NCBI GenBank assembly: GCA_049115735.1
Contig: JAGDZP010000026.1
Coordinates: 1 to 64,000, forward strand
DNA length: 64,000 nucleotides
Direction of reading: 5' to 3'
Source: CAXBNB01 sp049115735
Lineage (GTDB): Bacteria; Bacteroidota; Bacteroidia; Cytophagales; Cyclobacteriaceae
A model generated the notes under the pieces. It was not told the DNA's origin. It did not search any database and saw only the letters and a program-made list of their open reading frames with translations. This document shows positions 27,837 through 36,073 of the stretch, in pieces; the stretch's first letter is position 1; each line of letters opens with the position of its first letter. A program made the position numbers and the translations under genes.

Positions 27837-30800
27837 CTAAACCAATGGGAGTTCAATCGAAAAAGTCGTCCCTTCCGGGTCATTCGATTCAAACCAAATA
27901 TGACCACCGGCATGTTCTATCCCTCTTTTGGCTACCGCCAGTCCAATACCGGAACCAGAGTCCTTAGTACTAAAATTTGGCACAAAAACCTTATCCTTTA
28001 TATCATTGGAAATGCCCGTTCCAACATCAGCGAATGCCAATAGAATCTTGGCCCTATTCGTACTTGCTTCAATTTTCAGGCGTGGTGATTCTACTCTTTG
28101 CATAGCCTGAAAACTATTCAATATCAGATTATTGAATATTCTACCAAAAAGTTTTCGATCACCATTAATGACTGAACCGGAAACACTCTCAGTAAATTTT
28201 ATATTCTTGTCAGGATGTAAATCAATTGTCTTTTTCAGTTCTTGAATGATATCAAAATCTTTATTTTCAGGATCAGGCATTTTTGCAAAATGACTGAATG
28301 AAGTTACAATTTGATCCAATGTGTCTACTTGATGCAATAGAGTAGTTAAAGATTTCCTGCTATCATTCTCTTTATCCAACACCCTGTCGAGATGCTGTAA
28401 AGTAAGCTTCATAGGTGTCAAAGGATTCTTGATTTCATGTGCCACTTGCTTTGCCATTTCCCTCCAAGCTGCTTCTTTTTCATTTCGAGCCAACTCCTCC
28501 TTGCTAAACTCAAGTTTCTCAAGCATGCTGTTGTATTCATTCACCAGCACTCCAATTTCATCGTTTGAGTTCCATTCAAGAGGTGAATTATCTTCGGACA
28601 GTTCCGTGCGCTTTAGCTTGGCTGCTATTAGCATGATCGGGTTTGTCAAGCGCCTAACAGCTATATAGGACAGACCAATCGATATGATGAAAATCAAGGT
28701 TGATATGTTAATGATGTTGTTAAAAACCTCGGTTTGCTGCCTATTCAGATGGTTTTTTGAACTGAAAAATGGTGACGACATTATTCCCAAAAGTTCACCC
28801 TCATCAAAAGATCTGATGGCTATATAAGAGGACTTATATTGGAGTGAGCCGAGCGATTCTTCCAAAATCACTTTATCCTTATTTTGAACTTTCAACTTGT
28901 GCAAGGCCAGTGGATTAATACTAGGGGAAAGAAGGTTTGATTCTATAATCTTGGGTTGACTGGTAGAAATGAGTTTTCCACCTCTGTCATATAAGTTCAC
29001 GTCTGCCCGAGAGCTGCGACTGATTTTTATAAGCTCGTTAAATACTTCATCCCGATTTACTTCATTACTGTAAAACTCCGTAATCAGGTCAACGAAGTTT
29101 TCACTCATCGCTACGGTTTGCTTTTGAAAGGACTTATCAATCTCGGCCTTATAAGATTTATTGAGTGTATTGAGAATTGCAGTCCCAACAAGTAAAAGAG
29201 GCACTGCGAATGCACAGCCCAGATAAATCAAAATTTTGGTAGAAAAATTAAAGCTTCTAAATGTCTCACGATTAAAGGCTGTGTTTATACTTATGACAAT
29301 GACGGCTACCGCCAGATAAAGAAGAAATAGGAAGGAAAAATTGGACAGCATAGACCATACTGTATACACTTTTGATGTGATCACTATATTTCTCGTGTCC
29401 GCCCGAACGGCATAGTGATGGTTGCCACCCCTTTCTATTCCACTTTCAAAAAGATCAGAGTTATTCAGCCATTCTTCTTTGAAGTCAGCCTTGAAATTAA
29501 AGGAACTAACACTATGTGCAAGACCGTTCTGGTCATAAACAGCATAGTCGAATTGGTTGTTGTTGATGGAATTATTGTCAAGGAGTAATTCGGGAAATAC
29601 AGACTTGGAAACTTGCTTCTTTTGATGAAGTTCAAGGATGATATAGCCGGTTCGATTATTATATCTTTCCAGTTCTGCAAAACACACATACCGCTTTCTA
29701 CCAGTAGACAAAAAATTTCCTTCGAAGAAAATATTCTCAAAATCAGTTTTGTATTTAACAGGGCTAAAACGGCTTTTTATATCGTCAAAATAAACGAGAC
29801 CAGCGTTTTTCCCTACGCCTATTCCATCCTTATCGAAAACTGTAATATTTAGGTTGTACCCGCTGAAATAGCCATCTACAAAAAGTTGATTTATCCGTTC
29901 TTTTACCTGACCAACCGATACCCTCGGACTGATTAGCTTGCTATTCAGCATCATATCGGACCTGATTCTTTCGGTTATTTCTGCCAACAGATACTCCCCT
30001 TCAATATCCCTATCAATAATCAGCCTTGTAGAAAATTTCTGTTTTTGAATTAACTCGTTGCGCTCAAAGCCCTTGTATATCGACATTGCCCCTATGCAAG
30101 AAAGCAAGATGATCGCCGATAGAATATATAGCAAAGACCCGAAGCGGAACATGCGCATACGAGACGGGAGGTCATTGGCATACAGCGCCAAAAAATACAC
30201 CGAATGAAAAACTAATATTTGTATATGAAATGATCGTACAAAAAGTCCTAAGTAGAGTGCCAGAATAATTGTGGGAAGAGTAGTTAATACGACATCCCTT
30301 ACGATGCTTGATCTACTAAAAAAAACGATTTTGTAGATGACGTGGGTAGACAAAAACGCTATGACTCCTGCCAAAATGATAACCGTGAATGTTCCCATCC
30401 TAACCGAATCGAATTCTATAGACTTGCTCAGGTCAAGATTGATTTGGGAATTGTATAGAATGTCCAAAAAAACCATTCCGTACAAGTACACCATCCAAAA
30501 ACCACCAAAGTACAATAAACAATGAAGTGCCTTCAACATTGGTGATCCAAGCTTCGTATTAATCGCTTTGGCTATGAGAATCCTATGCTCGAAAACATAT
30601 AAAGAAACCAGCAACAGGCTGAATACATTGAACAACTGCTGACCCAAAGATGAGTTAACAAAGGATGAGATGTAGATGCTTGAATTGAAAAGATCAGAAC
30701 TGACAAATTGAGACGGAAAAGAAAACATCAGCATAACACCCCTGGCTGTTATATTGGCCAGTACAATCAGCAGGAAGCCAATAAAGAATCCCTTTTTGTC

Positions 30801-31460
30801 AGAAATATACTTAGACAACTGATATATAGAAATGGCCAAAAAAAGCATGAGCCCTATGACTGATAAATTTAGCCAATCGAGCACTTGACGGGAATAGGTT
30901 TTGATAGCATTCGATTCAATGGAAAAGAGGTACTCTCCGTTTATTACAATAGCCCTGGTATCGTCAGAGGTAGCATCAATAACTATTTCTGCAGAGTGCT
31001 TAAATATTTCCTGATTGTAAGTCCTTGATAAGTACTTGTTGGAAACATTGTAGTCAATGACCAAAGGAACAAGAGAAACAAGGGCATATTTCGTATCATC
31101 AATTAATACCACGGATTTCCGATAAACAAACTTGCTTCTATCAATTTCCAGCAATCCTAAAGAATCCATGCCAGCCAAGTGTTCAAACTTGAGATTGACT
31201 CTAGAGGTATTCCAGAGGGTTAAATTTTGTTGGCTAAAGACAAATGTTGGAAATGTGTTACCGGCTTCCTCATCGGACAAAACGCTAAAATCCGATTCTA
31301 CCACCTTGATATAATCCAGTTGATTCTGGAGGGTTGTTTCCAGGTTGGTCTGCACCTTACCTTGAATGTCGCCAAACTCAGAACTACCGTTGACGTACAG
31401 TAGAACCACAGCCAATCCACATAGAAAAGTAATTGCCGCTGAAAGTTTGAAGGACTTCAA
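27837..31460 (-). CDS. Large NtrY-like membrane sensor histidine kinase (1207 aa)
   Basis: A sensor kinase with a first membrane helix near residues 6-24, an extracytoplasmic segment, a cluster of about six helices (about 195-475), a second extracytoplasmic segment, more helices, a third sensor segment and a HAMP linker (IAVRRLTNPIMLIAAKLKR). HisKA has the NtrY-type box AKQVAHEIKNPLTPMKLT with phospho-acceptor His1008; HATPase_c has NLILNSFQAM, ADVGTGI and GSGIGLAVAKRGIEHAGG. The first usable codon is a TTG at 31460, since the first ATG would remove the leading helix. No response regulator gene is adjacent, so it is an orphan kinase. Length is well above the usual NtrY size of about 750. Confidence 0.85.
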   Translation of the reverse strand: MKSFKLSAAITFLCGLAVVLLYVNGSSEFGDIQGKVQTNLETTLQNQLDYIKVVESDFSVLSDEEAGNTFPTFVFSQQNLTLWNTSRVNLKFEHLAGMDSLGLLEIDRSKFVYRKSVVLIDDTKYALVSLVPLVIDYNVSNKYLSRTYNQEIFKHSAEIVIDATSDDTRAIVINGEYLFSIESNAIKTYSRQVLDWLNLSVIGLMLFLAISIYQLSKYISDKKGFFIGFLLIVLANITARGVMLMFSFPSQFVSSDLFNSSIYISSFVNSSLGQQLFNVFSLLLVSLYVFEHRILIAKAINTKLGSPMLKALHCLLYFGGFWMVYLYGMVFLDILYNSQINLDLSKSIEFDSVRMGTFTVIILAGVIAFLSTHVIYKIVFFSRSSIVRDVVLTTLPTIILALYLGLFVRSFHIQILVFHSVYFLALYANDLPSRMRMFRFGSLLYILSAIILLSCIGAMSIYKGFERNELIQKQKFSTRLIIDRDIEGEYLLAEITERIRSDMMLNSKLISPRVSVGQVKERINQLFVDGYFSGYNLNITVFDKDGIGVGKNAGLVYFDDIKSRFSPVKYKTDFENIFFEGNFLSTGRKRYVCFAELERYNNRTGYIILELHQKKQVSKSVFPELLLDNNSINNNQFDYAVYDQNGLAHSVSSFNFKADFKEEWLNNSDLFESGIERGGNHHYAVRADTRNIVITSKVYTVWSMLSNFSFLFLLYLAVAVIVISINTAFNRETFRSFNFSTKILIYLGCAFAVPLLLVGTAILNTLNKSYKAEIDKSFQKQTVAMSENFVDLITEFYSNEVNRDEVFNELIKISRSSRADVNLYDRGGKLISTSQPKIIESNLLSPSINPLALHKLKVQNKDKVILEESLGSLQYKSSYIAIRSFDEGELLGIMSSPFFSSKNHLNRQQTEVFNNIINISTLIFIISIGLSYIAVRRLTNPIMLIAAKLKRTELSEDNSPLEWNSNDEIGVLVNEYNSMLEKLEFSKEELARNEKEAAWREMAKQVAHEIKNPLTPMKLTLQHLDRVLDKENDSRKSLTTLLHQVDTLDQIVTSFSHFAKMPDPENKDFDIIQELKKTIDLHPDKNIKFTESVSGSVINGDRKLFGRIFNNLILNSFQAMQRVESPRLKIEASTNRAKILLAFADVGTGISNDIKDKVFVPNFSTKDSGSGIGLAVAKRGIEHAGGHIWFESNDPEGTTFSIELPLV

Positions 31461-31578
31461 AAATGTGTAAGTTTAACGAATTTCATATTTTGACGCTCGT
31501 GAAGTATCAGAAAATAAATTTAATAGTAATAAGCCAAACTAGCGTAGCAACCAGAAATTAGTTATTTATAGCTTAGGC

Positions 31579-31965
31579 TTAATCCTGTTCGTACTTAGCA
31601 TCAAACTTCACGCCACCAAAAAAATGTAGCATCACCGACCTGGAATATCGGTAAGATATTGGTGCCAATAGCATCATTAACACTACGACTGTCAGTAGGT
31701 ATATCCACATATCAGGGTCGTCAAAGACATAAAAAAGTATCATGCCCGATGCGATAGAAACAGCAACACAAACGACATAGCTTATGATCATTGCACCATA
31801 ATAAAACCCTGGTTCGGGTTCAAAGTTTTGGTTGCAGACGGTACAATTTTTATGCATAGAAGTGTCTTTCCAAAAACCCTTTAGTGGCATTTTGAACATA
31901 TTTCCCTGACGGCATCTGGGACACTTACAACTGAGAATAGCGTTTGTATTGCTTTTTGTTTGCAT
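31579..31965 (-). CDS. DUF983 family membrane protein
   Basis: A 128-residue protein of the DUF983 family. It has two CxxC pairs at the N-terminus (CKCPRCRQGNMF and CTVCNQNFEPEPGFYYGAM), two membrane helices, and a C-terminal RYSRSVMLHFFGGVKF. The CPRCRxGxxF...C..C....EPGFYYGAMY pattern is diagnostic. Function is unknown; members often lie near cytochrome oxidase genes, as here. The ATG at 31965 gives the usual family start and overlaps the preceding gene by 41 bp. Confidence 0.88.
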   Translation of the reverse strand: MQTKSNTNAILSCKCPRCRQGNMFKMPLKGFWKDTSMHKNCTVCNQNFEPEPGFYYGAMIISYVVCVAVSIASGMILFYVFDDPDMWIYLLTVVVLMMLLAPISYRYSRSVMLHFFGGVKFDAKYEQD

Positions 31966-32188
31966 TTGCCTTACTTGTCCTGTACCAGAAAAATGCAATA
32001 GCTGCAATAGCGAGGTACGGTGTGAAAAAAAGATAAAGGATTCCGAAATTAAGCCCTTCTGCCAATTTTAGCTCACCGTGGCTTACATTGTTTACAACAG
32101 TAGTTTTGCACATGGCACATTGCGCGACGGCATTCATTCCAAAGACAACAAGCGCCAATAAAGTACTGATAAGCCTTTTCTTTATCAT
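31925..32188 (-). CDS. Small CxxC membrane protein of the cytochrome oxidase locus
   Basis: An 87-residue protein with a signal-like N-terminus (MIKKRLISTLLALVVFG), a short exported part with QCAMCKTTV (a CxxC motif), one C-terminal membrane helix (about 51-69) and a basic tail. I know no named family, though similar short proteins occur beside SCO/DUF420/DUF983 genes in Cytophagia. The CxxC exposed outside the cytoplasm suggests copper or thiol chemistry in oxidase assembly, which is an inference. It lies between DUF420 (25 bp) and DUF983 (41-bp overlap) on the same strand. Confidence 0.65.
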   Translation of the reverse strand: MIKKRLISTLLALVVFGMNAVAQCAMCKTTVVNNVSHGELKLAEGLNFGILYLFFTPYLAIAAIAFFWYRTSKANANKKQYKRYSQL

Positions 32189-32213
32189 GGCTCAAAATTA
32201 GTAAAAGAAATAG

Positions 32214-32783
32214 CTACTGATAGTATGGACTGATCATAAAATATACCAATACGCCCGAAACAGACACATAAAACCAAATCGGCCAGGTGTATTTTACTAT
32301 TTTCAAATGTTTGATATAATCTTCGGAAAGTGCATAATAAAAAGCCAGCAACACAAAAGGGACAACTACAATAGAAAGGCCAATATGAGATAATAGAATT
32401 CCTAAATAAACATACCTGATATTTCCGGCTTTCAGAAGTTCGGTTTTCTCCAGTTCGCCATTGCCATTTATGTCACCAAAAGATACCGAGGGCACATTGG
32501 AGTGATAAATAATATAAGAAATCAAAAAAATCGCCCCAAGCACAAAACACAACTCCATAAACCATTTGTGCCACAGCCTCTCGTCTATCCGTATGAAGTA
32601 GCGCGCCATTAATAGGAAGGCTGCAGTGAGCCCGTTAATGAAAGCATTGAATGATGGCAACTCACGAATCCAATCAGCATCGGAGGATATTTTGTAAGGG
32701 GAGAATAGCAAAACTGCTACAAGCGATGGAACGAGTATCGATACAATAATGATAATAATGAGTGCTTTCTTCTTTGACTTCAT
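32214..32783 (-). CDS. DUF420 family membrane protein with EF-hand-like loop
   Basis: A 189-residue protein with five membrane helices of the DUF420 family (related to CtaM, required for cytochrome oxidase maturation in Firmicutes). Helix segments include FNAFINGLTAAFLLMARYF, WHKWFMELCFVLGAIFL and IRYVYLGILLSHIGLSI. Between helices 3 and 4 lies a perfect 12-residue EF-hand loop, D104-I-N106-G-N108-G109-E110-L111-E112-K-T-E115, which would be outside the cytoplasm and may bind calcium. It lies between the SCO-like gene (6 bp) and the small CxxC gene, in the accessory run after the oxidase operon. Confidence 0.85.
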   Translation of the reverse strand: MKSKKKALIIIIIVSILVPSLVAVLLFSPYKISSDADWIRELPSFNAFINGLTAAFLLMARYFIRIDERLWHKWFMELCFVLGAIFLISYIIYHSNVPSVSFGDINGNGELEKTELLKAGNIRYVYLGILLSHIGLSIVVVPFVLLAFYYALSEDYIKHLKIVKYTWPIWFYVSVSGVLVYFMISPYYQ

Positions 32784-32789
32784 AACGAC

Positions 32790-33389
32790 CTAATTCATAT
32801 TTTGTCTCAATATCTCAATCTCCACTGCCAGCCGATCGGACTCCTTTCTGTCAAACACATTGTAATAGCCCCGAATTCTTTGCTGATTATCCACCAAAAC
32901 TACCCTGCCATTTTTAATCACCTCATCATCTATTGATGAAACTTCCAGATTGAGTACACAATTGGCAAAGTTGATCACTTTTTTTCCATCTTCAGAAGTA
33001 TGCACTTGCCAATCCTTTTTGGAATCAGGATAAAGCCCTACTTCTGCCCCATTAACAATGGAAACAACCGTCAATCCTTCCCAGTTTCTAAAACGATCTA
33101 AGACCGAGACCATGTTGTTGATTTTGAATTGACAGGAATCACAATTTGGTGTTCCCACATCAAAAACAGTCAACTTTTTTTGATCCACCAAAATCGGGTG
33201 ATCTAATTGAATAGTAGTGGGTACCTTGAAAAGACTTTTAGAGTCCTGGCAACTGCCTATGGGTGTATCAATTCCTTTCTCATAAAATACCGGAACTTCA
33301 AACCTGTTGTTCCCAAAGCCCTGCAAGAAAAGGTATATGCCTACAGGCAGTCCAAGCAAAATCCCCAGAAACAACCACTTCAACTTCAT
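32790..33389 (-). CDS. SCO1/SenC-like protein with degenerate copper site
   Basis: A 199-residue membrane-anchored thioredoxin-fold protein (one N-terminal helix, about 4-22) at the position of the oxidase CuA-assembly factor. The fold is visible in LTVFDVGTPNCDSCQFKINNM and in VVLVDNQQRIRGYYNVFD, the latter typical of bacteroidetal SCO proteins. However, the copper motif CxxxC is replaced by CxxC (Cys83, Cys86), and the downstream His that normally completes the copper site is not seen. It may act as a thiol-disulfide reductase rather than a copper donor. It is the first gene after the oxidase operon terminator and heads its own unit with DUF420, the small CxxC protein and DUF983. Confidence 0.75.
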   Translation of the reverse strand: MKLKWLFLGILLGLPVGIYLFLQGFGNNRFEVPVFYEKGIDTPIGSCQDSKSLFKVPTTIQLDHPILVDQKKLTVFDVGTPNCDSCQFKINNMVSVLDRFRNWEGLTVVSIVNGAEVGLYPDSKKDWQVHTSEDGKKVINFANCVLNLEVSSIDDEVIKNGRVVLVDNQQRIRGYYNVFDRKESDRLAVEIEILRQNMN

Positions 33390-33414
33390 TCTTATTCCAA
33401 CCTATTTCTAAAAA

Positions 33415-33443
33415 AAAATCATGCTGAGTTTCAGCATGATTTT
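33415..33443 (-). terminator. Strong terminator ending the act-cox operon
   Basis: AAAATCATGCTGA / TCAGCATGATTTT form a perfect 13-bp stem with a 3-base loop. On the minus strand it is followed by an uninterrupted T-run. It lies between the subunit IV gene and the SCO-like gene, and so marks the end of the respiratory operon. Confidence 0.9.
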
Positions 33444-33470
33444 CACATTTCTTTATTGTAAACCTAAGCT

Positions 33471-33803
33471 TTAGAATTGAACAGCATCATAAATAGCTGA
33501 ACCCTGAAGAAGCAAAGCCAGGATTAGCCAAAGCACAAACATACAAGGAAGCAATATCGAATATATCAACGACTTCCTTTCATGGCCTAAGTGCATAAAT
33601 TCTGAAACGATATAAGCAGCTTTTACGAATGTCATAATGATGAATGTTGCCGTCTTAAAGTGACCTCCCTGACCTGGGAAACCTAAAGCTATGATAAACT
33701 CGGCAATAGTAATAGCAGCCAATATTCCAGTTACCTTCCAAATCTTTTTGATTTTAGCCTTATCAGCCGGAATTACATTGCTTTCTATGTTCTCTTGTTC
33801 CAT
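33471..33803 (-). CDS. coxD: Cytochrome c oxidase subunit IV family protein
   Basis: A 110-residue protein with three membrane helices: VTGILAAITIAEFIIALGF, TFIIMTFVKAAYIVSEFMHLGHE (the conserved core, with KAxYIVxEFMHLGHE typical of this family in Bacteroidota), and LLPCMFVLWLILALLLQGSAIY. It is a small accessory subunit of the aa3-type oxidase in the inner membrane. It is the last gene before the operon terminator and starts 19 bp after the true stop codon of the subunit III gene. Confidence 0.85.
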   Translation of the reverse strand: MEQENIESNVIPADKAKIKKIWKVTGILAAITIAEFIIALGFPGQGGHFKTATFIIMTFVKAAYIVSEFMHLGHERKSLIYSILLPCMFVLWLILALLLQGSAIYDAVQF

Positions 33804-33822
33804 TTTATTAGAGTTTTTTAAA

Positions 33823-34568
33823 TCAGATTAAGTAAAAGAAGGTAAAGACAAACACCCATACCAAGTCTACAAAGTGCCAGTATANNCTAAATCTACAAAG
33901 TGCCAATATAGTCCAACTTTTTCTACCATTTCATAAGTTCCCCTTCTTGCCAATACACCCGTAACTGCTTGGTAGAATATGATGAAGTTCAACACAACTC
34001 CACTGAATACGTGGAACCCATGAAAACCTGTAATGAAGAAGAATAACGCAGCAAAATTCGGTGGGCCATATTGGTTGATCGAAAGATTAGCTCCGATACC
34101 GCCATCTTTACCATTGATAAAGTGAGTCCATTCCCAAGCCTGACAGCTCAAGAATATAAAACCACCAAATATGGTCCAAAGCATCCACTTTTCAACTGCT
34201 ACCTTATCGTTTCTATGACCAGCCTCAACAGCCAAAACCATGGTCACACTACTCAAAATAAGAATGAAGGTCATGATACCTACAAATACCAATGGGTAGT
34301 GTCCTCCATGCAGCAATGGCAATCCATCAAACACAAAGTCCGGTAGCGGCCAATGTTCCTGAGAAAATTCAAAAGAGCTATACACTCCTTCGTAGGCCTG
34401 ATGACTGAAACGAATCAATCCATAGGTAACCAGTAAAGAAGAAAAAGTAAAGGCATCCGAAAGTAGAAAGAACCACATCATTAGCTTGCCATAGCTCACC
34501 TTCATAGGTTCTGTTCCGCCACCCCAGAGGTTTTTATTTTCTTCTACCACAATTGCTGAACTGCTCAT
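33823..34568 (-). CDS. coxC: Cytochrome c oxidase subunit III (interrupted by a scaffold join)
   Basis: Subunit III of the heme-copper oxidase, N-terminus at 34568 (MSSSAIVVEENKNLWGGGTEPMKVSYGK without a gap is not reproduced further). Segments such as GFHGFHVFSGVVLNFIIFY and LYWHFVDL are diagnostic. The reading frame breaks at two Ns (33885-33886) beside a 24-bp near-duplicate. The true C-terminus continues beyond the join as VWVFVFTFFYLI and stops with TGA at 33823-33825. Removing one copy plus the Ns (26 bases) restores a 239-residue protein in frame. The break is therefore almost certainly an assembly artefact and not a mutation. The gene lies between the shorter subunit III paralogue and coxD. 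Confidence 0.85.
33861..33910. other. Contig join: NN flanked by a 24-bp near-duplicate
   Basis: Positions 33861-33884 and 33887-33910 match at 21 of 24 bases, with NN between. The three differences fall at third codon positions of coxC (Tyr, Asp and Leu codons), and all are silent. The two contig ends therefore carry different alleles of the same coding stretch: strain variation in a metagenome or a second gene copy. Confidence 0.9.
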
Positions 34569-34587
34569 GTTTTAATTCAATTTAGAT

Positions 34588-35172
34588 TTAATGATTGAGA
34601 GCCAAAAATAAGTATAAATACAACCAAAGTCCACCCAAAAAATGCCAATATGTGACGCAAATTTCCAGTTGAACCAGGCTTTTCGAATGTATTTTATATT
34701 GAAAGGCTGATTTAATTACGACTATTAAAAATATAACTGCACTGACCAAGTGAACACCGTGCACCCCGGTTAATACATACAAAAATGATCCGGCAGGGTT
34801 ACCCACAAAATAAACCCCAGCGTCAACCAACTCTCCCCATGCCAAATACTGACCTACTAAAAAGATACTACCCAACACAAAAGTAACTCCCAAGGCTATT
34901 CTGATCTTTTTGATTTCATTTCTTTTGGCAGCAATAAGTGACCAATGCGCAGAAACAGAAGACAATATAATGATGGCAGTGGTGTAATCGAATAGTCCTG
35001 GCAACTGAAAGTCTAACCACACTCCGTCGGATTGTTTTACCACATACGCGCTGGTGAATGCAGCAAATAACATGACGACCGAAACCATGAACAACCACAT
35101 GGCAAATTTCTTAGGATGCATTTTGAGCGTACTAGATGGTTGGTTTTTCTTTAAGGGCATTGCTGCATTCAT
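34588..35172 (-). CDS. Cytochrome c oxidase subunit III family protein (short paralogue)
   Basis: A 194-residue subunit III-like protein with about five membrane helices: KKFAMWLFMVSVVMLFAAFT, AIIILSSVSAHWSL, ALGVTFVLGSIFLVGQYLAW, FLYVLTGVHGVHLVSAVIFL and ICVTYWHFLGGLWLYLYLF. The GVHGVHL and YWHF motifs are the subunit III hallmarks. Many Bacteroidota encode two such proteins side by side; how they share the role is unclear. The gene lies 4 bp after ctaB and 19 bp before the second subunit III gene. Confidence 0.88.
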   Translation of the reverse strand: MNAAMPLKKNQPSSTLKMHPKKFAMWLFMVSVVMLFAAFTSAYVVKQSDGVWLDFQLPGLFDYTTAIIILSSVSAHWSLIAAKRNEIKKIRIALGVTFVLGSIFLVGQYLAWGELVDAGVYFVGNPAGSFLYVLTGVHGVHLVSAVIFLIVVIKSAFQYKIHSKSLVQLEICVTYWHFLGGLWLYLYLFLALNH

Positions 35173-35176
35173 ATTA

Positions 35177-36073
35177 CTAAATTTTATCTAATAAAAAGGC
35201 AATCTGGACTATCGGCAAATACAAAAATGATCCATACATAATCTTCATGGCTGCCTTTCGGGAATAGTCTCTCATCAAGCCGAACGTTTGCGCCAAAAAT
35301 AGGACTCCACAGATAGTGGCAACTACGGCTGAATTGATTCCCGTTATTCCAAAATACATGGGCAAAAGAGCCAGAGGTATAAGGAACAGCGTATAGATCA
35401 TAATATTGATAGCTGTTTGAATATCTTTTTCTCCACCACCTGGCAACAACTTAAATCCTGCTTTTTTGTAGTCTTCGTCTGCTACCCAGGCGATTGCCCA
35501 AAAGTGAGGAAATTGCCAGATAAACTGTATTCCGAAAATAATGAGCGCTTCATACGAGATAGTCCCGGTAGCTGCCACCCAACCCAATAGTGGTGGAAGT
35601 GCTCCTGGTATAGCCCCAACGAAAACAGCTATTGGGCCTACCCTTTTCAGTGGTGTATAAATAAAACTGTAAAGTATCATGGAAATAAATGATAGCACAA
35701 CAGTCTGAATGTTCGTGCTGAAATACAATAGTGACAATCCTGTCAAGAAGCATATACTAGCGAACGCAAGTGCCTCTTGCGATGACAATCGTCCCGTTGG
35801 AAGTGGTCTTCCCTGCGTTCTTTTCATCACTGCATCATAAGCTACCTCCTTTACCTGATTGATCGCAATAGATGCTCCCGACACCAGTATGCCACCTATA
35901 CTAAGCATGGTCAAGGTTAGCAGATTAACGTCACTGGTTGAGGCCAGAATGTATCCAAACCCCGAAGAAAATGCCACTAAGAAGGAAAGCCGCAACTTCA
36001 TCAACTCCACATAAGCCTTGGCTTTTTCACCAAAACCTAAAACCTCTACTTCCTCTATTTGATTATTTCGCAT
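35177..36073 (-). CDS. ctaB: Protoheme IX farnesyltransferase (heme O synthase)
   Basis: CtaB/CyoE attaches a farnesyl group to heme B to form heme O, the precursor of heme A. The 298-residue UbiA-type prenyltransferase has about nine helices. The first motif is NQVKEVAYDAVMKRTQGRPLP (residues about 96-116), with the usual DxxxD partly altered (EVAYD), and the second lies in FPHFWAIAWVADEDYKKAGFK. The gene overlaps the end of the ctaA coding region by 11 bp, suggesting translational coupling, and both serve the oxidase encoded beside them. Confidence 0.93.
   Translation of the reverse strand: MRNNQIEEVEVLGFGEKAKAYVELMKLRLSFLVAFSSGFGYILASTSDVNLLTLTMLSIGGILVSGASIAINQVKEVAYDAVMKRTQGRPLPTGRLSSQEALAFASICFLTGLSLLYFSTNIQTVVLSFISMILYSFIYTPLKRVGPIAVFVGAIPGALPPLLGWVAATGTISYEALIIFGIQFIWQFPHFWAIAWVADEDYKKAGFKLLPGGGEKDIQTAINIMIYTLFLIPLALLPMYFGITGINSAVVATICGVLFLAQTFGLMRDYSRKAAMKIMYGSFLYLPIVQIAFLLDKI

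Noticed and set aside
33867..34568. coxC read as a truncated gene ending at the in-frame stop at 33867
   Set aside because: The stop appears only because the scaffold join shifts the frame; the true C-terminus is present beyond the Ns.
34588..35172. The shorter subunit III gene as an assembly duplicate of coxC
   Set aside because: The two proteins differ throughout and both have full subunit III motifs; paired subunit III genes are normal in Bacteroidota.
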